In this document: piece after piece, positions 26,366-35,552 of the stretch
Layout of the letters: the number at the start of each line of letters is the position of its first letter
How positions within the stretch are numbered: the stretch's first letter is position 1
DNA from: an uncultured Arthrobacter sp.
GTDB taxonomy: Bacteria > Actinomycetota > Actinomycetes > Actinomycetales > Micrococcaceae
Length of the DNA stretch: 38,030 nt
Assembly (NCBI RefSeq): GCF_902805515.1
Contig: NZ_CADCTE010000112.1
Location: forward strand, 1 to 38,030
Direction: 5' to 3'
Notes under the pieces: model-generated
Databases searched by the model: none
Seen by the model: the letters and a program-made list of their open reading frames with translations, nothing else
Told to the model about the DNA's origin: nothing
Position numbers and translations under genes: made by a program

Positions 26366-27516
26366 CAGCTGGCGGGCCGACGCGCGCCTTCGGGCTGAGC
26401 CTTCCCGACTACCCGTGGGAGGCCCTGGCCCCCTATATCCAGACGGCATCGACGCATCCCGGGGGTGTGGTTAATCTCTCCATCGGCACCCCGGTCGACC
26501 CGACGCCGGAGCTGGTCCGCGCCGCCCTCGCCGGTGCCGCGGATGCCCCGGGATACCCCACCACCCACGGAACGGCGGCCCTGCGGGAGGCGATCAGCGC
26601 CTGGTTCGAACGGCGGCGCGGTGTCCCCGGCCTGGATCCGGCTGACATTATGCCGACTGTCGGTTCGAAAGAGCTCGTCGCGTGGCTGCCGACCCTGCTC
26701 GGCCTGGGCCCGGGCGACGTCGTCGTGCGGCCCACGGTGGCGTACCCGACCTATGACGTCGGGGCGCTGCTCGCCGGAGCCACGCCCGTGGCCGCGGATT
26801 CGCTGGCCGCACTGCCCGCGGAGGTGCGACGGCGGGTCCGGCTGGTCTGGGTGAACAGCCCGGGCAATCCCACCGGATCGGTGCTCCCCGTCGAGGGGCT
26901 GAAGGACATTGTCGACGACGCCCGCTCCCTGGGAGCCGTCACGGCCTCCGATGAGTGCTACGCCGAGCTTGGCTGGGGCGACTGGGACAGCGCCCGGGGC
27001 GGACAGCCCGTGCCGAGCGTCCTGGATCCGCGGGTCTCCGGGGGCAGCAATGACCTGCTGCTCGCCGTCTACTCGCTGTCGAAGCAGTCGAACCTCGCCG
27101 GCTACCGGGCCGCCTTCGTGGCCGGTGACGGCGGGATTCTGGCCAATCTCATCAACTCGCGCAAGCACGCCGGCATGATCGTCCCGTTCCCGGTGCAGGA
27201 GGCCATGCGGGCCGCCCTGGCCGACGACGCGCACGTCCAGCAGCAGAAGGACCTCTACCGCTCCCGCCGGGCCCGGCTCCTGCCGGCGCTCGAGTCCTTC
27301 GGCTTCACGGTGTCCGGCTCCGAGGCGGGACTGTACCTGTGGGCCACCGACGGAACGGACACCTGGGAGGCGCTCACCCGGTTCGCGGAGCGGGGCATCG
27401 TCGTCGGGCCGGGCACCTTCTACGGGGAGGCGGGCCATGGATTCGTGCGGGTGGCGCTCACCGGCAAGGACGAGCGGATCGACGCCGCCGTCGAAAGGCT
27501 CCACGGCGCATCGTAG
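26362..27516 (+). CDS. dapC: succinyldiaminopimelate aminotransferase
   Basis: A 384-residue class I/II PLP aminotransferase. It would convert N-succinyl-2-amino-6-ketopimelate to N-succinyl-LL-diaminopimelate in lysine and cell-wall precursor synthesis. Motifs are NLSIGTP (38-44), GYPTTHG (64-70), VNSPGNPTG (164-172), SDECY (196-200) and the PLP lysine Lys241 in SLSKQSNLAGYR. ATG 26362 overlaps the fdxA stop, giving coupled translation; the frame upstream lies inside fdxA. dapD and dapE, which act before and after this step, are about 5 kb downstream. Confidence 0.93.
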   Translation: MTAGGPTRAFGLSLPDYPWEALAPYIQTASTHPGGVVNLSIGTPVDPTPELVRAALAGAADAPGYPTTHGTAALREAISAWFERRRGVPGLDPADIMPTVGSKELVAWLPTLLGLGPGDVVVRPTVAYPTYDVGALLAGATPVAADSLAALPAEVRRRVRLVWVNSPGNPTGSVLPVEGLKDIVDDARSLGAVTASDECYAELGWGDWDSARGGQPVPSVLDPRVSGGSNDLLLAVYSLSKQSNLAGYRAAFVAGDGGILANLINSRKHAGMIVPFPVQEAMRAALADDAHVQQQKDLYRSRRARLLPALESFGFTVSGSEAGLYLWATDGTDTWEALTRFAERGIVVGPGTFYGEAGHGFVRVALTGKDERIDAAVERLHGAS

Positions 27517-27672
27517 AGCTGAACCTCTGTTGCCACCGTCACACCACGCGATGGAGGATTAGTGCAGAGGGCGGTCATACCGGTACCGTTTCAGACTGAA
27601 TAGGCCAACGCGGTGTGGATTTTTTCCCTCCTTCGTTGTGATGGTTCCACCCCAGCTCCTGAAGGAGAGTCA

Positions 27673-28956
27673 ATGACCGAGCAGAACGGTGCCTCGCTGC
27701 ACTTCAACGGCAGTGAACTCAGCCTGCCCACGATGGCAGCGGCTGAGGGCAACCACGGCTTCGACATCTCGAAGCTGCTGAAGCAGACCGGGCACGTCAC
27801 CTTCGACCCGGGCTTCATGAACACCGCCGCGACGACGTCGGCGATTACTTACATCGACGGCGATGCAGGCATCCTGCGCTACCGCGGGTACCCGATCGAG
27901 CAGCTGGCCGAGAACTCGACCTTCCTAGAAGTGTCCTACCTGCTGATCTACGGCAACCTGCCCACCCCGGAGGAGCTCTCGGCGTTCGACGGCCGGATCC
28001 GCCGCCACACGCTGCTGCACGAGGAGCTCAAGGGCTTCTTCGGCGGCTTCCCCCGCGACGCCCACCCGATGCCGGTCCTCTCCTCGGCCGTGTCGGCGCT
28101 CTCGACCTTCTACCAGGACTCGCTCGACCCGTTCGACGACGAGCAGGTGGAGCTCTCGACCTTCCGCCTGATGGCGAAGCTCCCGGTGATCGCGGCCTAC
28201 GCCCACAAGAAGTCGATCGGCCAGCCCATGCTGTACCCGGACAACTCGATGAACCTCGTCGAGAACTTCCTGCGCCTGTCCTTCGGGCTGCCGGCCGAGC
28301 CGTACGACGTCGATCCGATGGTGGCCAAGGCCCTCGACCTGCTCCTGATCCTGCACGCGGACCACGAGCAGAACTGCTCGACCTCCACGGTGCGCCTGGT
28401 GGGAAGCTCCAACGCCAACATGTTCGCCTCGGTGTCCGCCGGGATCAACGCCCTGTTCGGTCCGCTGCACGGCGGCGCGAACGAGGCCGTGCTGAACATG
28501 CTCCGCGACATCAAGGCCAAGGGCATGCAGCCCGAGGACTTCATGGAGAAGGTCAAGAACAAGGAAGACGGCGTGAAGCTCATGGGCTTCGGGCACCGCG
28601 TCTACAAGAACTACGACCCCCGCGCGAAGATCGTCAAGGCCACCGCCCACGACATCCTCTCCAAGCTCGGCGGCAACGACGAGCTGCTCGATATCGCGAT
28701 GCGCCTCGAAGAGAAGGCCCTGGCGGACGACTACTTCATCGAGCGCAAGCTGTACCCGAACGTCGACTTCTACACCGGCCTGATCTACAAGGCGATGGGA
28801 TTCCCGGAGAAGATGTTCACCGTCCTCTTCGCCATCGGGCGCCTCCCGGGCTGGATCGCCCAGTGGCGCGAAATGATGCAGGACCCGCAGACGAAGATCG
28901 GCCGGCCCCGCCAGCTGTACACGGGCTCCCCGGAGCGCAACTACCCCGTGCGCTAG
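27673..28956 (+). CDS. gltA: citrate synthase
   Basis: A 427-residue type II citrate synthase (acetyl-CoA plus oxaloacetate to citrate). Residues matching the E. coli active site are His231 (LHADHEQNCST), His266 (GPLHGGANEA), His308 (GFGHRVYKNYDPR) and Asp365 (VDFYTGLIY). The N-terminal beta domain (LPTMAAAEG...FDPGFMNTA) is that of the hexameric, NADH-sensitive class, though regulation cannot be read from sequence alone. GAAGGAGAG precedes ATG 27673. The 156 bp before it must hold the promoter. A strong terminator follows. Confidence 0.98.
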   Translation: MTEQNGASLHFNGSELSLPTMAAAEGNHGFDISKLLKQTGHVTFDPGFMNTAATTSAITYIDGDAGILRYRGYPIEQLAENSTFLEVSYLLIYGNLPTPEELSAFDGRIRRHTLLHEELKGFFGGFPRDAHPMPVLSSAVSALSTFYQDSLDPFDDEQVELSTFRLMAKLPVIAAYAHKKSIGQPMLYPDNSMNLVENFLRLSFGLPAEPYDVDPMVAKALDLLLILHADHEQNCSTSTVRLVGSSNANMFASVSAGINALFGPLHGGANEAVLNMLRDIKAKGMQPEDFMEKVKNKEDGVKLMGFGHRVYKNYDPRAKIVKATAHDILSKLGGNDELLDIAMRLEEKALADDYFIERKLYPNVDFYTGLIYKAMGFPEKMFTVLFAIGRLPGWIAQWREMMQDPQTKIGRPRQLYTGSPERNYPVR

Positions 28957-28987
28957 CCGAGCGGCCCGCACGGCCGGACCGCTTAGA

Positions 28988-29029
28988 ACGAAGGCGGCCA
29001 CCCACCTGTCGGTGGGTGGCCGCCTTCGT
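28988..29029. terminator. Bidirectional terminator between gltA and galE
   Basis: A perfect 19-bp stem (28988-29006 with 29011-29029) around TGTC. It contains CGAAGGCGGCCACCCACC and its exact reverse complement. The convergent position suits both genes. Confidence 0.85.
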
Positions 29030-29058
29030 CTGTTCTCGCTTCGGTTCGAATGGGCTGG

Positions 29059-30072
29059 TCAGCCGTTGTAACCCTGCGGGTTGTTCTTCTGCCAGCGCCA
29101 GTGGTCCTCGCACATGGTGTCGAGGTTCCGGTGCGCCGACCAGCCAAGGTCGGCCATCGCGGCCGACGGGTCGGCGTAGCTCACGGCTGCGTCCCCGGGC
29201 CGGCGCGGGGCGAACTCGTAGGGGATTTCGCGCCCCGAGGCCTTCGAGAAGGCTTCGAGCACCTCGAGGACCGAGGAGCCCTTCCCGGTGCCGAGATTCC
29301 ACCGGTACACCCCGCGGTGTTCGGTCAGGTACTTCAGGGCGGCAAGGTGCCCTGCCGCGAGGTCGACGACGTGGATGTAGTCGCGCACCCCGGTGCCGTC
29401 GGGCGTGGGGTAGTCGTTGCCGAACACCCGCACCTTCTCCCGCCGGCCCACCGCCACCTGCGCCACGAACGGCAGCAGGTTGTTCGGGATTCCGGTGGGG
29501 TCCTCGCCGATCAGGCCCGACTCGTGCGCGCCGACCGGGTTGAAGTAGCGGAGCAGGGCGATGTTCCAGCGGCCGTCGGCGGTGCCGAGGTCCGAGAGGA
29601 TGTCCTCGATCTGCTCCTTGGTCCGCCCGTAGGGGTTCACCGCGTCCAGGGGCATCTTCTCGATCAGGGGCACCTGCTCGGAGGCGCCGTAGACCGTGGC
29701 CGAGGAACTGAAGACGAGCGTCCGGACATCGTAGGAGTCCATGACCCGCAGGAGGTTCAGGGTGCCGCCCACATTGTTGTGATAGTACGTCAGCGGCTTC
29801 TCCACCGATTCTCCGACGGCCTTCAGCCCGGCGAAGTGAATCACCGCCTCGACCGCTTCCTCCGCGAAAACCGCCCGCAGGGCCGGCTCGTCGAGCAGGT
29901 CGGCTTTGTGGAACCGCAGGGGGCGTCCGGCCAGCTTCTGGACGCGCTGCAGGGACGTCTCCGTCGAGTTCGAGAGGTTGTCGATCACGACAACCTCATG
30001 GCCGGCCTCGAGCAGGGCAAGGACGGTGTGCGAGCCGATATATCCGCTTCCACCGGTAACGAGAATCTTCAT
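29059..30072 (-). CDS. galE: UDP-glucose 4-epimerase
   Basis: A 337-residue extended short-chain dehydrogenase that interconverts UDP-glucose and UDP-galactose with bound NAD. The Rossmann motif is TGGSGYIG (6-13), the catalytic Ser lies in FSSSATVYG (121-129), and the Tyr-xxx-Lys pair is Tyr148/Lys152 in NPYGRTK. The substrate-binding stretch [17 protein letters not shown] is characteristic of GalE. The C-terminus ends in NPQGYNG as in many family members. It stands alone, and its product would feed surface polysaccharide or galactose use. Confidence 0.96.
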   Translation of the reverse strand: MKILVTGGSGYIGSHTVLALLEAGHEVVVIDNLSNSTETSLQRVQKLAGRPLRFHKADLLDEPALRAVFAEEAVEAVIHFAGLKAVGESVEKPLTYYHNNVGGTLNLLRVMDSYDVRTLVFSSSATVYGASEQVPLIEKMPLDAVNPYGRTKEQIEDILSDLGTADGRWNIALLRYFNPVGAHESGLIGEDPTGIPNNLLPFVAQVAVGRREKVRVFGNDYPTPDGTGVRDYIHVVDLAAGHLAALKYLTEHRGVYRWNLGTGKGSSVLEVLEAFSKASGREIPYEFAPRRPGDAAVSYADPSAAMADLGWSAHRNLDTMCEDHWRWQKNNPQGYNG

Positions 30073-30078
30073 GCCTCC

Positions 30079-30084
30079 ACTCTA
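30079..30084 (-). promoter_or_regulatory. Candidate -10 of galE, leaderless spacing
   Basis: TAGAGT (complement of 30079-30084) lies 6 nt before the galE ATG. A GGAGG also lies there but only one base from ATG, too close for a normal ribosome site. The -35 is poor. Confidence 0.4.
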
Positions 30085-30196
30085 GTTTGCCTGCGGGCCG
30101 AAGCAGGAAAGCGGGGCACCCGGTGCGGTCGAAGACTCTGGAGCGGCGGGGAAGTCAGGTCTACTCTTGGAGCAGCACATCGGTCGAAGGAGGCCC

Positions 30197-30808
30197 ATGA
30201 CGCACCAGCCGTCCAGGCGCGGCGGACGCTTCAGTGTCGATACCTCGGAGGTCCTGCTCGTTGCACTGTACCTCCGCGACTGCTCAGGACTGCGCGGGAT
30301 CGGCCAGCCCTGCCTCCCTCCGGTCCGCCCCGCCGTCCGTGCTGCAACGCTGGGCCGGCCGGTCGAGGACGCCGGCGGAACCGAGACGCTGCGGGTCGAG
30401 TGGGAGGCCTGGTGGCACCGGCTGGTCAGCGGGGACCTCGCCGGCGCGTCGTTGCCGATCCCGCCCGAGTTCGAAGAGCTCGACGGGATGGCGGCCCTGC
30501 AGCGGGTGGCCCAGGCGCACTTCGGCTCCGCCATCGAGTGGGCGGAGGAACGCCGCGCGGAGTATGCCCTGCACGCCGGCGCCCGCGGAGAGCGGCTCGA
30601 AGCCCTGCTGGAGGTCCTCGTGCAGGAGCGCGAACTCGAGCTGGGACGCAGCGCCCGGCGCTTCGCCCTCGACGTCGTCGAGTTGCCGCTCGGCGCACAG
30701 CGGGCCTGGTGGGTGGAACCAGACCGGCTGCTGATGTGCCAGGACCTGTGTGAGGACGAGGCAGCCCTGCGCAGCTATGTCGAGCCGGTCATTAAGATGC
30801 TCGCCTAG
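30197..30808 (+). CDS. conserved-looking hypothetical protein
   Basis: A 203-residue soluble protein. It has LLVALYLRDCSGLRG near 21-35, a Trp-rich WEAWWHRLVSG near 75-85, and a helical centre (EWAEERRAEYALHAGARGERLEALLEVLVQERELELGR) that could be coiled. It ends AWWVEPDRLLMCQ...PVIKMLA. I do not recognise a family. ATG 30197 follows GAAGGAGG at good distance; an alternative TTG at 30167 has no support. A TACTCT about 30 nt upstream may be the -10. It is divergent from galE and converges on the secreted protein gene. Confidence 0.72.
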   Translation: MTHQPSRRGGRFSVDTSEVLLVALYLRDCSGLRGIGQPCLPPVRPAVRAATLGRPVEDAGGTETLRVEWEAWWHRLVSGDLAGASLPIPPEFEELDGMAALQRVAQAHFGSAIEWAEERRAEYALHAGARGERLEALLEVLVQERELELGRSARRFALDVVELPLGAQRAWWVEPDRLLMCQDLCEDEAALRSYVEPVIKMLA

Positions 30809-30823
30809 CGCATAGGGTCCCGC

Positions 30824-31690
30824 TCAGGAGGCCGGGTCGCCGGCGACGGTGATGGTGAGGTTTCCGGCGTCGGTGGGGGTGGGGCTCCACTCACCCGACG
30901 CGCGGGTCCATGCCTGCCCTGCGAAGGAGACCTTCGTGATCGACAGGGCGTCGGCGTTCGCCACCGCCCAGGACGCGGTGGTCCAGCCCCCGGGCTCGGT
31001 GGCCGGCACCACCAGGGCATCGCCGTCGGCCGCCCCGCCGAGGGGGCCGAAGATCCGCTCGGCTGCCGCGGCCACGGCGGCCGGATCGCCCGGGCCGGAG
31101 GCCTTGCGCAGCACGCACGTCAGGGCGGCCGGGGACTGTCCGGTCAGCGCGGAGGCGAACGCCCGTCCCTCCGGTTCGTGGTCGGCATAGGCGGTGGGGT
31201 AGGCGCTGCGCTGGACGCGCTGGGCGGCGTCGGTGATGGGCAGCGTCTCGTAGCCCGGGATGCGCACCAGCGCGTCATAGAACGCGCCCGCCGCGTACAG
31301 GGGATCCATCACCTGCGCCTCGGTGCCCCAGCCCTGGGAGGGCCGCTGTTGGAACAGCCCGCGTGAATCGGGCCCGGCGTCGTCGCCGTAGTCGATGTTC
31401 TCGAGCCGGGACTCCTGCACGGCGGTGGCAATCGCGATCGAGGCGGCCCGCGCCGGCAGCCCGCGGACCACGGCGACCCCGGCGATCAGGGCGGCGTTCT
31501 GCGCCTGCACCGGGGTGAGGTCATAACTGTCGGAGCCCACGGTGGCGGTGCACCGTTCCGTGCGGAGGACCTCCGGGGGCTCAAGCTGCGCGGCCGCCGC
31601 CCACACGCCTCCGCCGGCGACGGCGAGCAGGACGGCGGCTCCGACCCTCCGGCGCCGGAGGACTGCCCGCGAGGGGCCGGTGGCAGGCAT
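30824..31690 (-). CDS. secreted muramidase-like (SLT-related) protein
   Basis: A 288-residue exported protein. RRRR followed by a hydrophobic stretch (about 16-34) is a signal anchor or signal peptide. The extracytoplasmic part contains ASIAIATAVQESRLENIDYG and SRGLFQQRPSQGWGT (about 85-125), which resemble the lysozyme/transglycosylase fold with a possible catalytic Glu in VQESRL. Such proteins are often misannotated as heavy-metal transporters in Actinobacteria. The C-terminal part (AERIFGPLGG...) is low-complexity and unassigned. It starts 6 bp after the dapD stop on the same strand, so the two are probably one operon. Confidence 0.75.
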   Translation of the reverse strand: MPATGPSRAVLRRRRVGAAVLLAVAGGGVWAAAAQLEPPEVLRTERCTATVGSDSYDLTPVQAQNAALIAGVAVVRGLPARAASIAIATAVQESRLENIDYGDDAGPDSRGLFQQRPSQGWGTEAQVMDPLYAAGAFYDALVRIPGYETLPITDAAQRVQRSAYPTAYADHEPEGRAFASALTGQSPAALTCVLRKASGPGDPAAVAAAAERIFGPLGGAADGDALVVPATEPGGWTTASWAVANADALSITKVSFAGQAWTRASGEWSPTPTDAGNLTITVAGDPAS

Positions 31691-31696
31691 GCTCTG

Positions 31697-32674
31697 CTAG
31701 TTGGCGTGCAGCGCGGCGTTGAGGGCGATGCCCTCGCCGCGGCGGGGGCGGGCCTCAACGACGCCGGTGGACGAGTTGCGAAGGTAAAGGACGCCGGATA
31801 CACCGGACAGGGTCGCTGCCTTGACGATCGAGCCGTCCACCAGTGTCACCTTGGTGCCGGCCGTCAGGTAGAGCCCGGCCTCGACGACGCAGTCGTCGCC
31901 CAGGGAGATGCCGACCCCGGCCTGGGCGCCGAGCAGGCACCGCTCGCCGATGGTGATTTTCTGGGTTCCACCGCCGGAGAGCGTCCCCATGATCGAGGCC
32001 CCGCCGCCGATGTCGGAGCCGTTGCCGACGACGACGCCCGCGGAGATCCGGCCCTCAACCATCGAGGTGCCGAGGGTGCCTGCATTGAAGTTCACGAAGC
32101 CCTCGTGCATGACCGTCGTGCCTTCCGCGAGGTAGGCTCCCAGCCGCACCCGGTCGGCGTCGGCGATGCGCACTCCCGTGGGCAGCACGTAGTCGACCAT
32201 GCGCGGGAACTTGTCGACGGACAGGACGGTCACCGGCCCACGCGCCCGCAGGGCCAGGCGCAGGCCCTCGAAGTCCGCGGCGGCGCACGGCCCGTGGTTC
32301 GTCCAGACGACGTTGGCCAGGAGCCCGAAGATTCCGTCGAGGTTGATGCTGTTCGGGGTGACCAGCCGGTGCGAGAGCAGGTGCAGGCGCAGGTACGCGT
32401 CGACGGCGTCGGCGGGCGCGGCGTCGAGGTCGATCGAGGGGGAGACCAGCGCGCTCGTTGTCCGGCGCACGGGATCGGCGCCCGATCCGGCAAGGGCCTC
32501 GAGTTCGCTCCGCAGGGCCCGGTCGGATTCCTGCTCCTGGGCCTCCCCGAGCCGGGGGGCCGGGAACCATGCCTCGAGCACGCTGCCGTCGGCAGCGAGG
32601 GTGGCGAGGCCGAGGCCGAAAGCGGTCCGTGCGCCGGGCGCGGGCGTGGAGGGGTGATCTGCGCTCTGGGTCAT
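31697..32674 (-). CDS. dapD: tetrahydrodipicolinate N-succinyltransferase
   Basis: A 325-residue enzyme that uses succinyl-CoA to succinylate tetrahydrodipicolinate, the first step of the succinylase branch. The N-terminal domain (to about 170) is of the actinobacterial DapD type, with [20 protein letters not shown] and [15 protein letters not shown]. The left-handed beta-helix follows: [41 protein letters not shown] and [17 protein letters not shown]. The open frame continues far past ATG 32674, but homology starts there, the next 33 bp are intergenic, and a -10 motif sits 7 nt upstream. Confidence 0.96.
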   Translation of the reverse strand: MTQSADHPSTPAPGARTAFGLGLATLAADGSVLEAWFPAPRLGEAQEQESDRALRSELEALAGSGADPVRRTTSALVSPSIDLDAAPADAVDAYLRLHLLSHRLVTPNSINLDGIFGLLANVVWTNHGPCAAADFEGLRLALRARGPVTVLSVDKFPRMVDYVLPTGVRIADADRVRLGAYLAEGTTVMHEGFVNFNAGTLGTSMVEGRISAGVVVGNGSDIGGGASIMGTLSGGGTQKITIGERCLLGAQAGVGISLGDDCVVEAGLYLTAGTKVTLVDGSIVKAATLSGVSGVLYLRNSSTGVVEARPRRGEGIALNAALHAN

Positions 32675-32681
32675 GGGCAGA

Positions 32682-32701
32682 AGTCTACCGAGGGATAGGG
32701 T
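32682..32701. promoter_or_regulatory. Back-to-back -10 elements of dapD and dapE
   Basis: TAGACT (complement of 32682-32687) lies 7 nt from the dapD ATG. TAGGGT (32696-32701) lies 6 nt from the dapE ATG. With 33 bp between the two start codons there is no room for normal leaders or Shine-Dalgarno sites; both mRNAs look leaderless. Confidence 0.55.
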
Positions 32702-32707
32702 GGGAAA

Positions 32708-33814
32708 ATGACTCAGCCCAGCCTGCGGCGCCTCGATCTCGGCGTCGATGTTGCCCAATTGACAGCAGATCTCGTTGACATCCACAGCGTCTCCGGCGAG
32801 GAACGCGCCATCGCCGACGCGCTCGAGGAGGCCCTGCGGGGCCTGGCCCACCTCGAGGTGGTGCGGGACGGCGACGCGTTGATCGCGCGCACCTCCCTTG
32901 GCCGCAGCGAGCGGGTGATCCTGGCCGGACACCTCGACACGGTGCCCCTGCCCACCGCTGCGGGCGCGCGGGCGACGGTCCCGGGCGAGTGGGACGGTGA
33001 GGTGCTCTACGGGCGCGGGACAACCGATATGAAGGGCGGCGTCGCGGTCCTGCTGGCGCTGGCCGCCGCGTTGACGGAGCCGGTGCGCGACGTCACCTAT
33101 GTCTTCTACGACCACGAGGAGGTCGAGGCCTCGCTCAGCGGTCTGGGCCGGCTGGCCGAGCACTACCCTGAATGGCTGCGCGCCGATTTCGCCGTGCTCC
33201 TCGAACCCACCGCGGGCACCGTGGAGGGCGGATGCAACGGCACGGCCCGTTTCAATGTCACCACCAGGGGAAAAGCCGCCCACTCGGCCCGCGCCTGGCG
33301 CGGCGAGAATGCCATCCACAAGGCCGCGGAGGTACTCGTGCGGCTGCGGGAGCACCAGCCTGCGACGGTACCGGTGGACGGGCTTGACTACCGCGAGAGC
33401 CTCAACGCGGTGCTGATCAGCGGCGGCACCGCGGGCAACGTCATTCCGGACCGCACCGTCATCGAGGTCAACTACCGCTTCGCGCCGGATAAGAGCCCGG
33501 ACGAGGCCGAACAGTATGTCCGCGGGGTGCTTGAGGGGTTCGACATCGAGCGGACCGACGCTGCGGCCGGTGCGCGGCCCGGGCTGCAGCACCCCGCCGC
33601 GGCAAGCTTCGTGGCGGCGGTCGGGGCCGAGCCGAAGCCCAAGTACGGGTGGACGGACGTTGCGCGCTTCAGCGAACTGGGCATCCCGGCGGTCAACTTC
33701 GGGCCCGGCGACGCCCTGCTGGCCCACAGTGACGACGAGCACGTGCGTGCCGGCGAGGTGCGCGAGTGCCTGCGGGTGCTGACCACCTGGCTCTCGACTG
33801 ACAGCAGCGACTGA
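32708..33814 (+). CDS. dapE: succinyl-diaminopimelate desuccinylase
   Basis: A 368-residue M20-family zinc hydrolase that removes succinate to give LL-diaminopimelate. Metal ligands are predicted as His75 (GHLDTVP), Asp107 ([10 protein letters not shown]) and Glu138 (YDHEEVEAS, with Glu137 as the base), with a further acidic residue in LLEPT and His in [10 protein letters not shown]. The dimerisation domain lies between ([20 protein letters not shown]). It is divergent from dapD with only 33 bp between starts, so the two steps can be co-regulated. A 13-bp triplicate repeat lies across its stop. Confidence 0.95.
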   Translation: MTQPSLRRLDLGVDVAQLTADLVDIHSVSGEERAIADALEEALRGLAHLEVVRDGDALIARTSLGRSERVILAGHLDTVPLPTAAGARATVPGEWDGEVLYGRGTTDMKGGVAVLLALAAALTEPVRDVTYVFYDHEEVEASLSGLGRLAEHYPEWLRADFAVLLEPTAGTVEGGCNGTARFNVTTRGKAAHSARAWRGENAIHKAAEVLVRLREHQPATVPVDGLDYRESLNAVLISGGTAGNVIPDRTVIEVNYRFAPDKSPDEAEQYVRGVLEGFDIERTDAAAGARPGLQHPAAASFVAAVGAEPKPKYGWTDVARFSELGIPAVNFGPGDALLAHSDDEHVRAGEVRECLRVLTTWLSTDSSD

Positions 33815-33840
33815 CCACAGCGACTGACAACAGCGACTGA
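33805..33840 (+). repeat. Three tandem copies of CAGCGACTGA at the dapE stop
   Basis: Copies at 33805-33814, 33818-33827 and 33831-33840 (13-bp period). The first contains the dapE TGA; the later TGAs are in the other frames. Confidence 0.85.
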
Positions 33841-33843
33841 AAA

Positions 33844-33882
33844 CAAAGGGCCCCGGTCAGCCGAGCTGACCGGGGCCCTTTG
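33844..33882. terminator. Bidirectional terminator between dapE and gluD
   Basis: A perfect 18-bp stem (33844-33861 with 33865-33882) around CGA. The stem begins CAAAGGGCCCCGG, and T-runs exist on both strands. It serves two convergent operons. Confidence 0.9.
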
Positions 33883-33923
33883 CGGAGGGTGCCGTCGTCG
33901 TCCGGGCAGAAGCCCGGTGCGGC

Positions 33924-34802
33924 TCAGCGGGAGAGGGTGCCCTCGGGCTCCGCTGCGGCGATCCCATCGATGGTCTCATCGCGCGCCCTGCCCTTGCTCC
34001 TGAAGCTCAGCAGCGTGGAGAGCTTCGTGGCGAGGGACGAGAGGGCGAAATTGATGATGATGAAGATCACGGCGGCGATGAGGAGGGACTGCAGGAGGTT
34101 GCCCTCACCGACCCCGAGGCGCCGGGCGTTCTGCAGCAACTCCGGGAAGCCGATGATGTAGCCCAGGGCCGAGTCCTTCAGGATCACGACGAACTGGCTC
34201 ACCAGCGCCGGCAGCATGGCGATGAGCGCCTGGGGCACCTCGATGGTGCGCAGGGACTGCATCTGGGTCATGCCGATCGCCAGTCCCGCCTCGCGCTGGC
34301 CCTTGGGCAGGCCGTGCACGCCGGAGCGGATCAGCTCGGCGATGACCGAGCCGTTGTAAAGGGTCAGGGCGATGACGACGGCCCAGAAGGGCGCGTCCTC
34401 GACGAGGTTGGAGCGCCCGAGGGCCAGCCACAGGAAGATCATCATGAGGAGGACCGGCACGGCCCGGAAGAACTCGACGACGAGCCCGGCGAACCAGCGG
34501 ATCGGCTTCACGTGGGAGAGCCGGCCGAGGCCGAAGATCAACCCGAACAGGACCGAGGTCACCACGGCGATGGCCGCCGCCCTCAGGGTGCTCAGCAGGC
34601 CGGGAAGCAGGAAGAACTCCCAGGTGCGCCCCTCGAGGAAGGGCGTCCACTTGCCTGCGGCGAGCTGTCCCTTGCCGCCCAGCAGGAACACCACGTAGGC
34701 GATGAGCCCGGCGATGAGCAGGGCCCCGATGATGTTGCCGATGAGGATATTGCGCCGGGACTTGGGGCCGGGGGCGTCGAACAGGACGTTCTGGGCGCTC
34801 AT
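33924..34802 (-). CDS. gluD: glutamate ABC transporter permease GluD
   Basis: A 292-residue HisM/GluD-type permease. A 20-residue cytosolic start precedes a membrane segment (NIIGALLIAGLIAYVVFLLG). The domain then follows the polar amino acid permease pattern: GLLSTLRAAAIAVVTSVLFG, VEFFRAVPVLLMMIFLW and the EAA loop GLPKGQREAGLAIGMTQMQS (about 175-195). The C-terminus has a charged tail as in corynebacterial GluD. ATG 34802 overlaps the gluC stop as ATGA. Last gene of gluABCD. Confidence 0.92.
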   Translation of the reverse strand: MSAQNVLFDAPGPKSRRNILIGNIIGALLIAGLIAYVVFLLGGKGQLAAGKWTPFLEGRTWEFFLLPGLLSTLRAAAIAVVTSVLFGLIFGLGRLSHVKPIRWFAGLVVEFFRAVPVLLMMIFLWLALGRSNLVEDAPFWAVVIALTLYNGSVIAELIRSGVHGLPKGQREAGLAIGMTQMQSLRTIEVPQALIAMLPALVSQFVVILKDSALGYIIGFPELLQNARRLGVGEGNLLQSLLIAAVIFIIINFALSSLATKLSTLLSFRSKGRARDETIDGIAAAEPEGTLSR

Positions 34803-35476
34803 CGGGCCACCGCCAATCTCCTGGAGGCCCAGGTTGTGAGGAGCCCGACCGGGATCACGAGGATCACGAAGCCGATGGCGAACGTGAAGAAGATCGGGAT
34901 GACCAGGTCGCCCCGGAACTCGATCATGGTCTTCATCAGGCTTGAGGCCTCGGCAGCGACCGAACCGGCCGCCGCGACCGTCGAATTCTTGATCAGGGCG
35001 ATCAGGACGTTGCCCAGCGGGGCGATGGCGCCGCGGAAGGCCTGCGGCAGGATGATCAGGCGGGCCGCGGGGAGGAAGCTGAGCCCGATCGCGCGGGCGG
35101 CTTCGGCCTGTCCCAGCGGCACGGTGTTCACACCGCTGCGGATCGCCTCGCAGACGAAGGCAGCGTGGTAGATCGTCAGCCCGAGGATGGCCAGGCGGAA
35201 GAAGTTAAGGTTGAAGTCGTCCGTCAGGGACACCTGGAGCTGCCCGAAGAGCCCGAGCACCCCGAAGGCGATGATGATCGTCAGGGGGGTGTTGCGGAAG
35301 ATGTTGACGTACGCAGCGCCCAGCCACTGAAGGCTGGGGATCGGGGAGATTCTCATGAGCGCCAGCAGGGTGCCGAGCACCAGGGACCACACGGCGGCCC
35401 AGAAGGTCAGCTGGATGTTTACCCAGAAGGCCGCCGGGACGTTGTAGGTCTCGAAGAGCGTCAGGAAGTTATCCAC
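34799..35476 (-). CDS. gluC: glutamate ABC transporter permease GluC
   Basis: A 225-residue polar amino acid permease. It starts NFLTLFETYNVPAAFWVNIQL, has NIFRNTPLTIIIAFGVLGLFG near 58-78 and the EAA loop SGVNTVPLGQAEAARAIGLS near 115-134. The family stretch FRGAIAPLGNVLIALIKNSTVAAA follows. Together with GluD it forms the channel. It starts 76 bp after gluB, with a hairpin between them. Confidence 0.93.
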   Translation of the reverse strand: MDNFLTLFETYNVPAAFWVNIQLTFWAAVWSLVLGTLLALMRISPIPSLQWLGAAYVNIFRNTPLTIIIAFGVLGLFGQLQVSLTDDFNLNFFRLAILGLTIYHAAFVCEAIRSGVNTVPLGQAEAARAIGLSFLPAARLIILPQAFRGAIAPLGNVLIALIKNSTVAAAGSVAAEASSLMKTMIEFRGDLVIPIFFTFAIGFVILVIPVGLLTTWASRRLAVAR

Positions 35477-35506
35477 GGTTCACCTCATTCTTTGGGGGGA
35501 CATGCA

Positions 35507-35540
35507 TTGGTGGGACGGCCGGGATCGGCCGCCCCACCAA
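35507..35540 (-). terminator. Hairpin between gluB and gluC
   Basis: TTGGTGGGACGGCC (35507-35520) pairs with GGCCGCCCCACCAA (35527-35540) with one wobble position and a 6-nt loop. No T-tract follows in the direction of transcription, so it may stabilise gluB mRNA or reduce read-through. Confidence 0.55.
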
Positions 35541-35552
35541 GACAGGAGGTGA

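Noticed and set aside
32675-33742. Long upstream extension of dapD on the minus strand
   Set aside because: Lies antisense within dapE; DapD homology starts at 32674.
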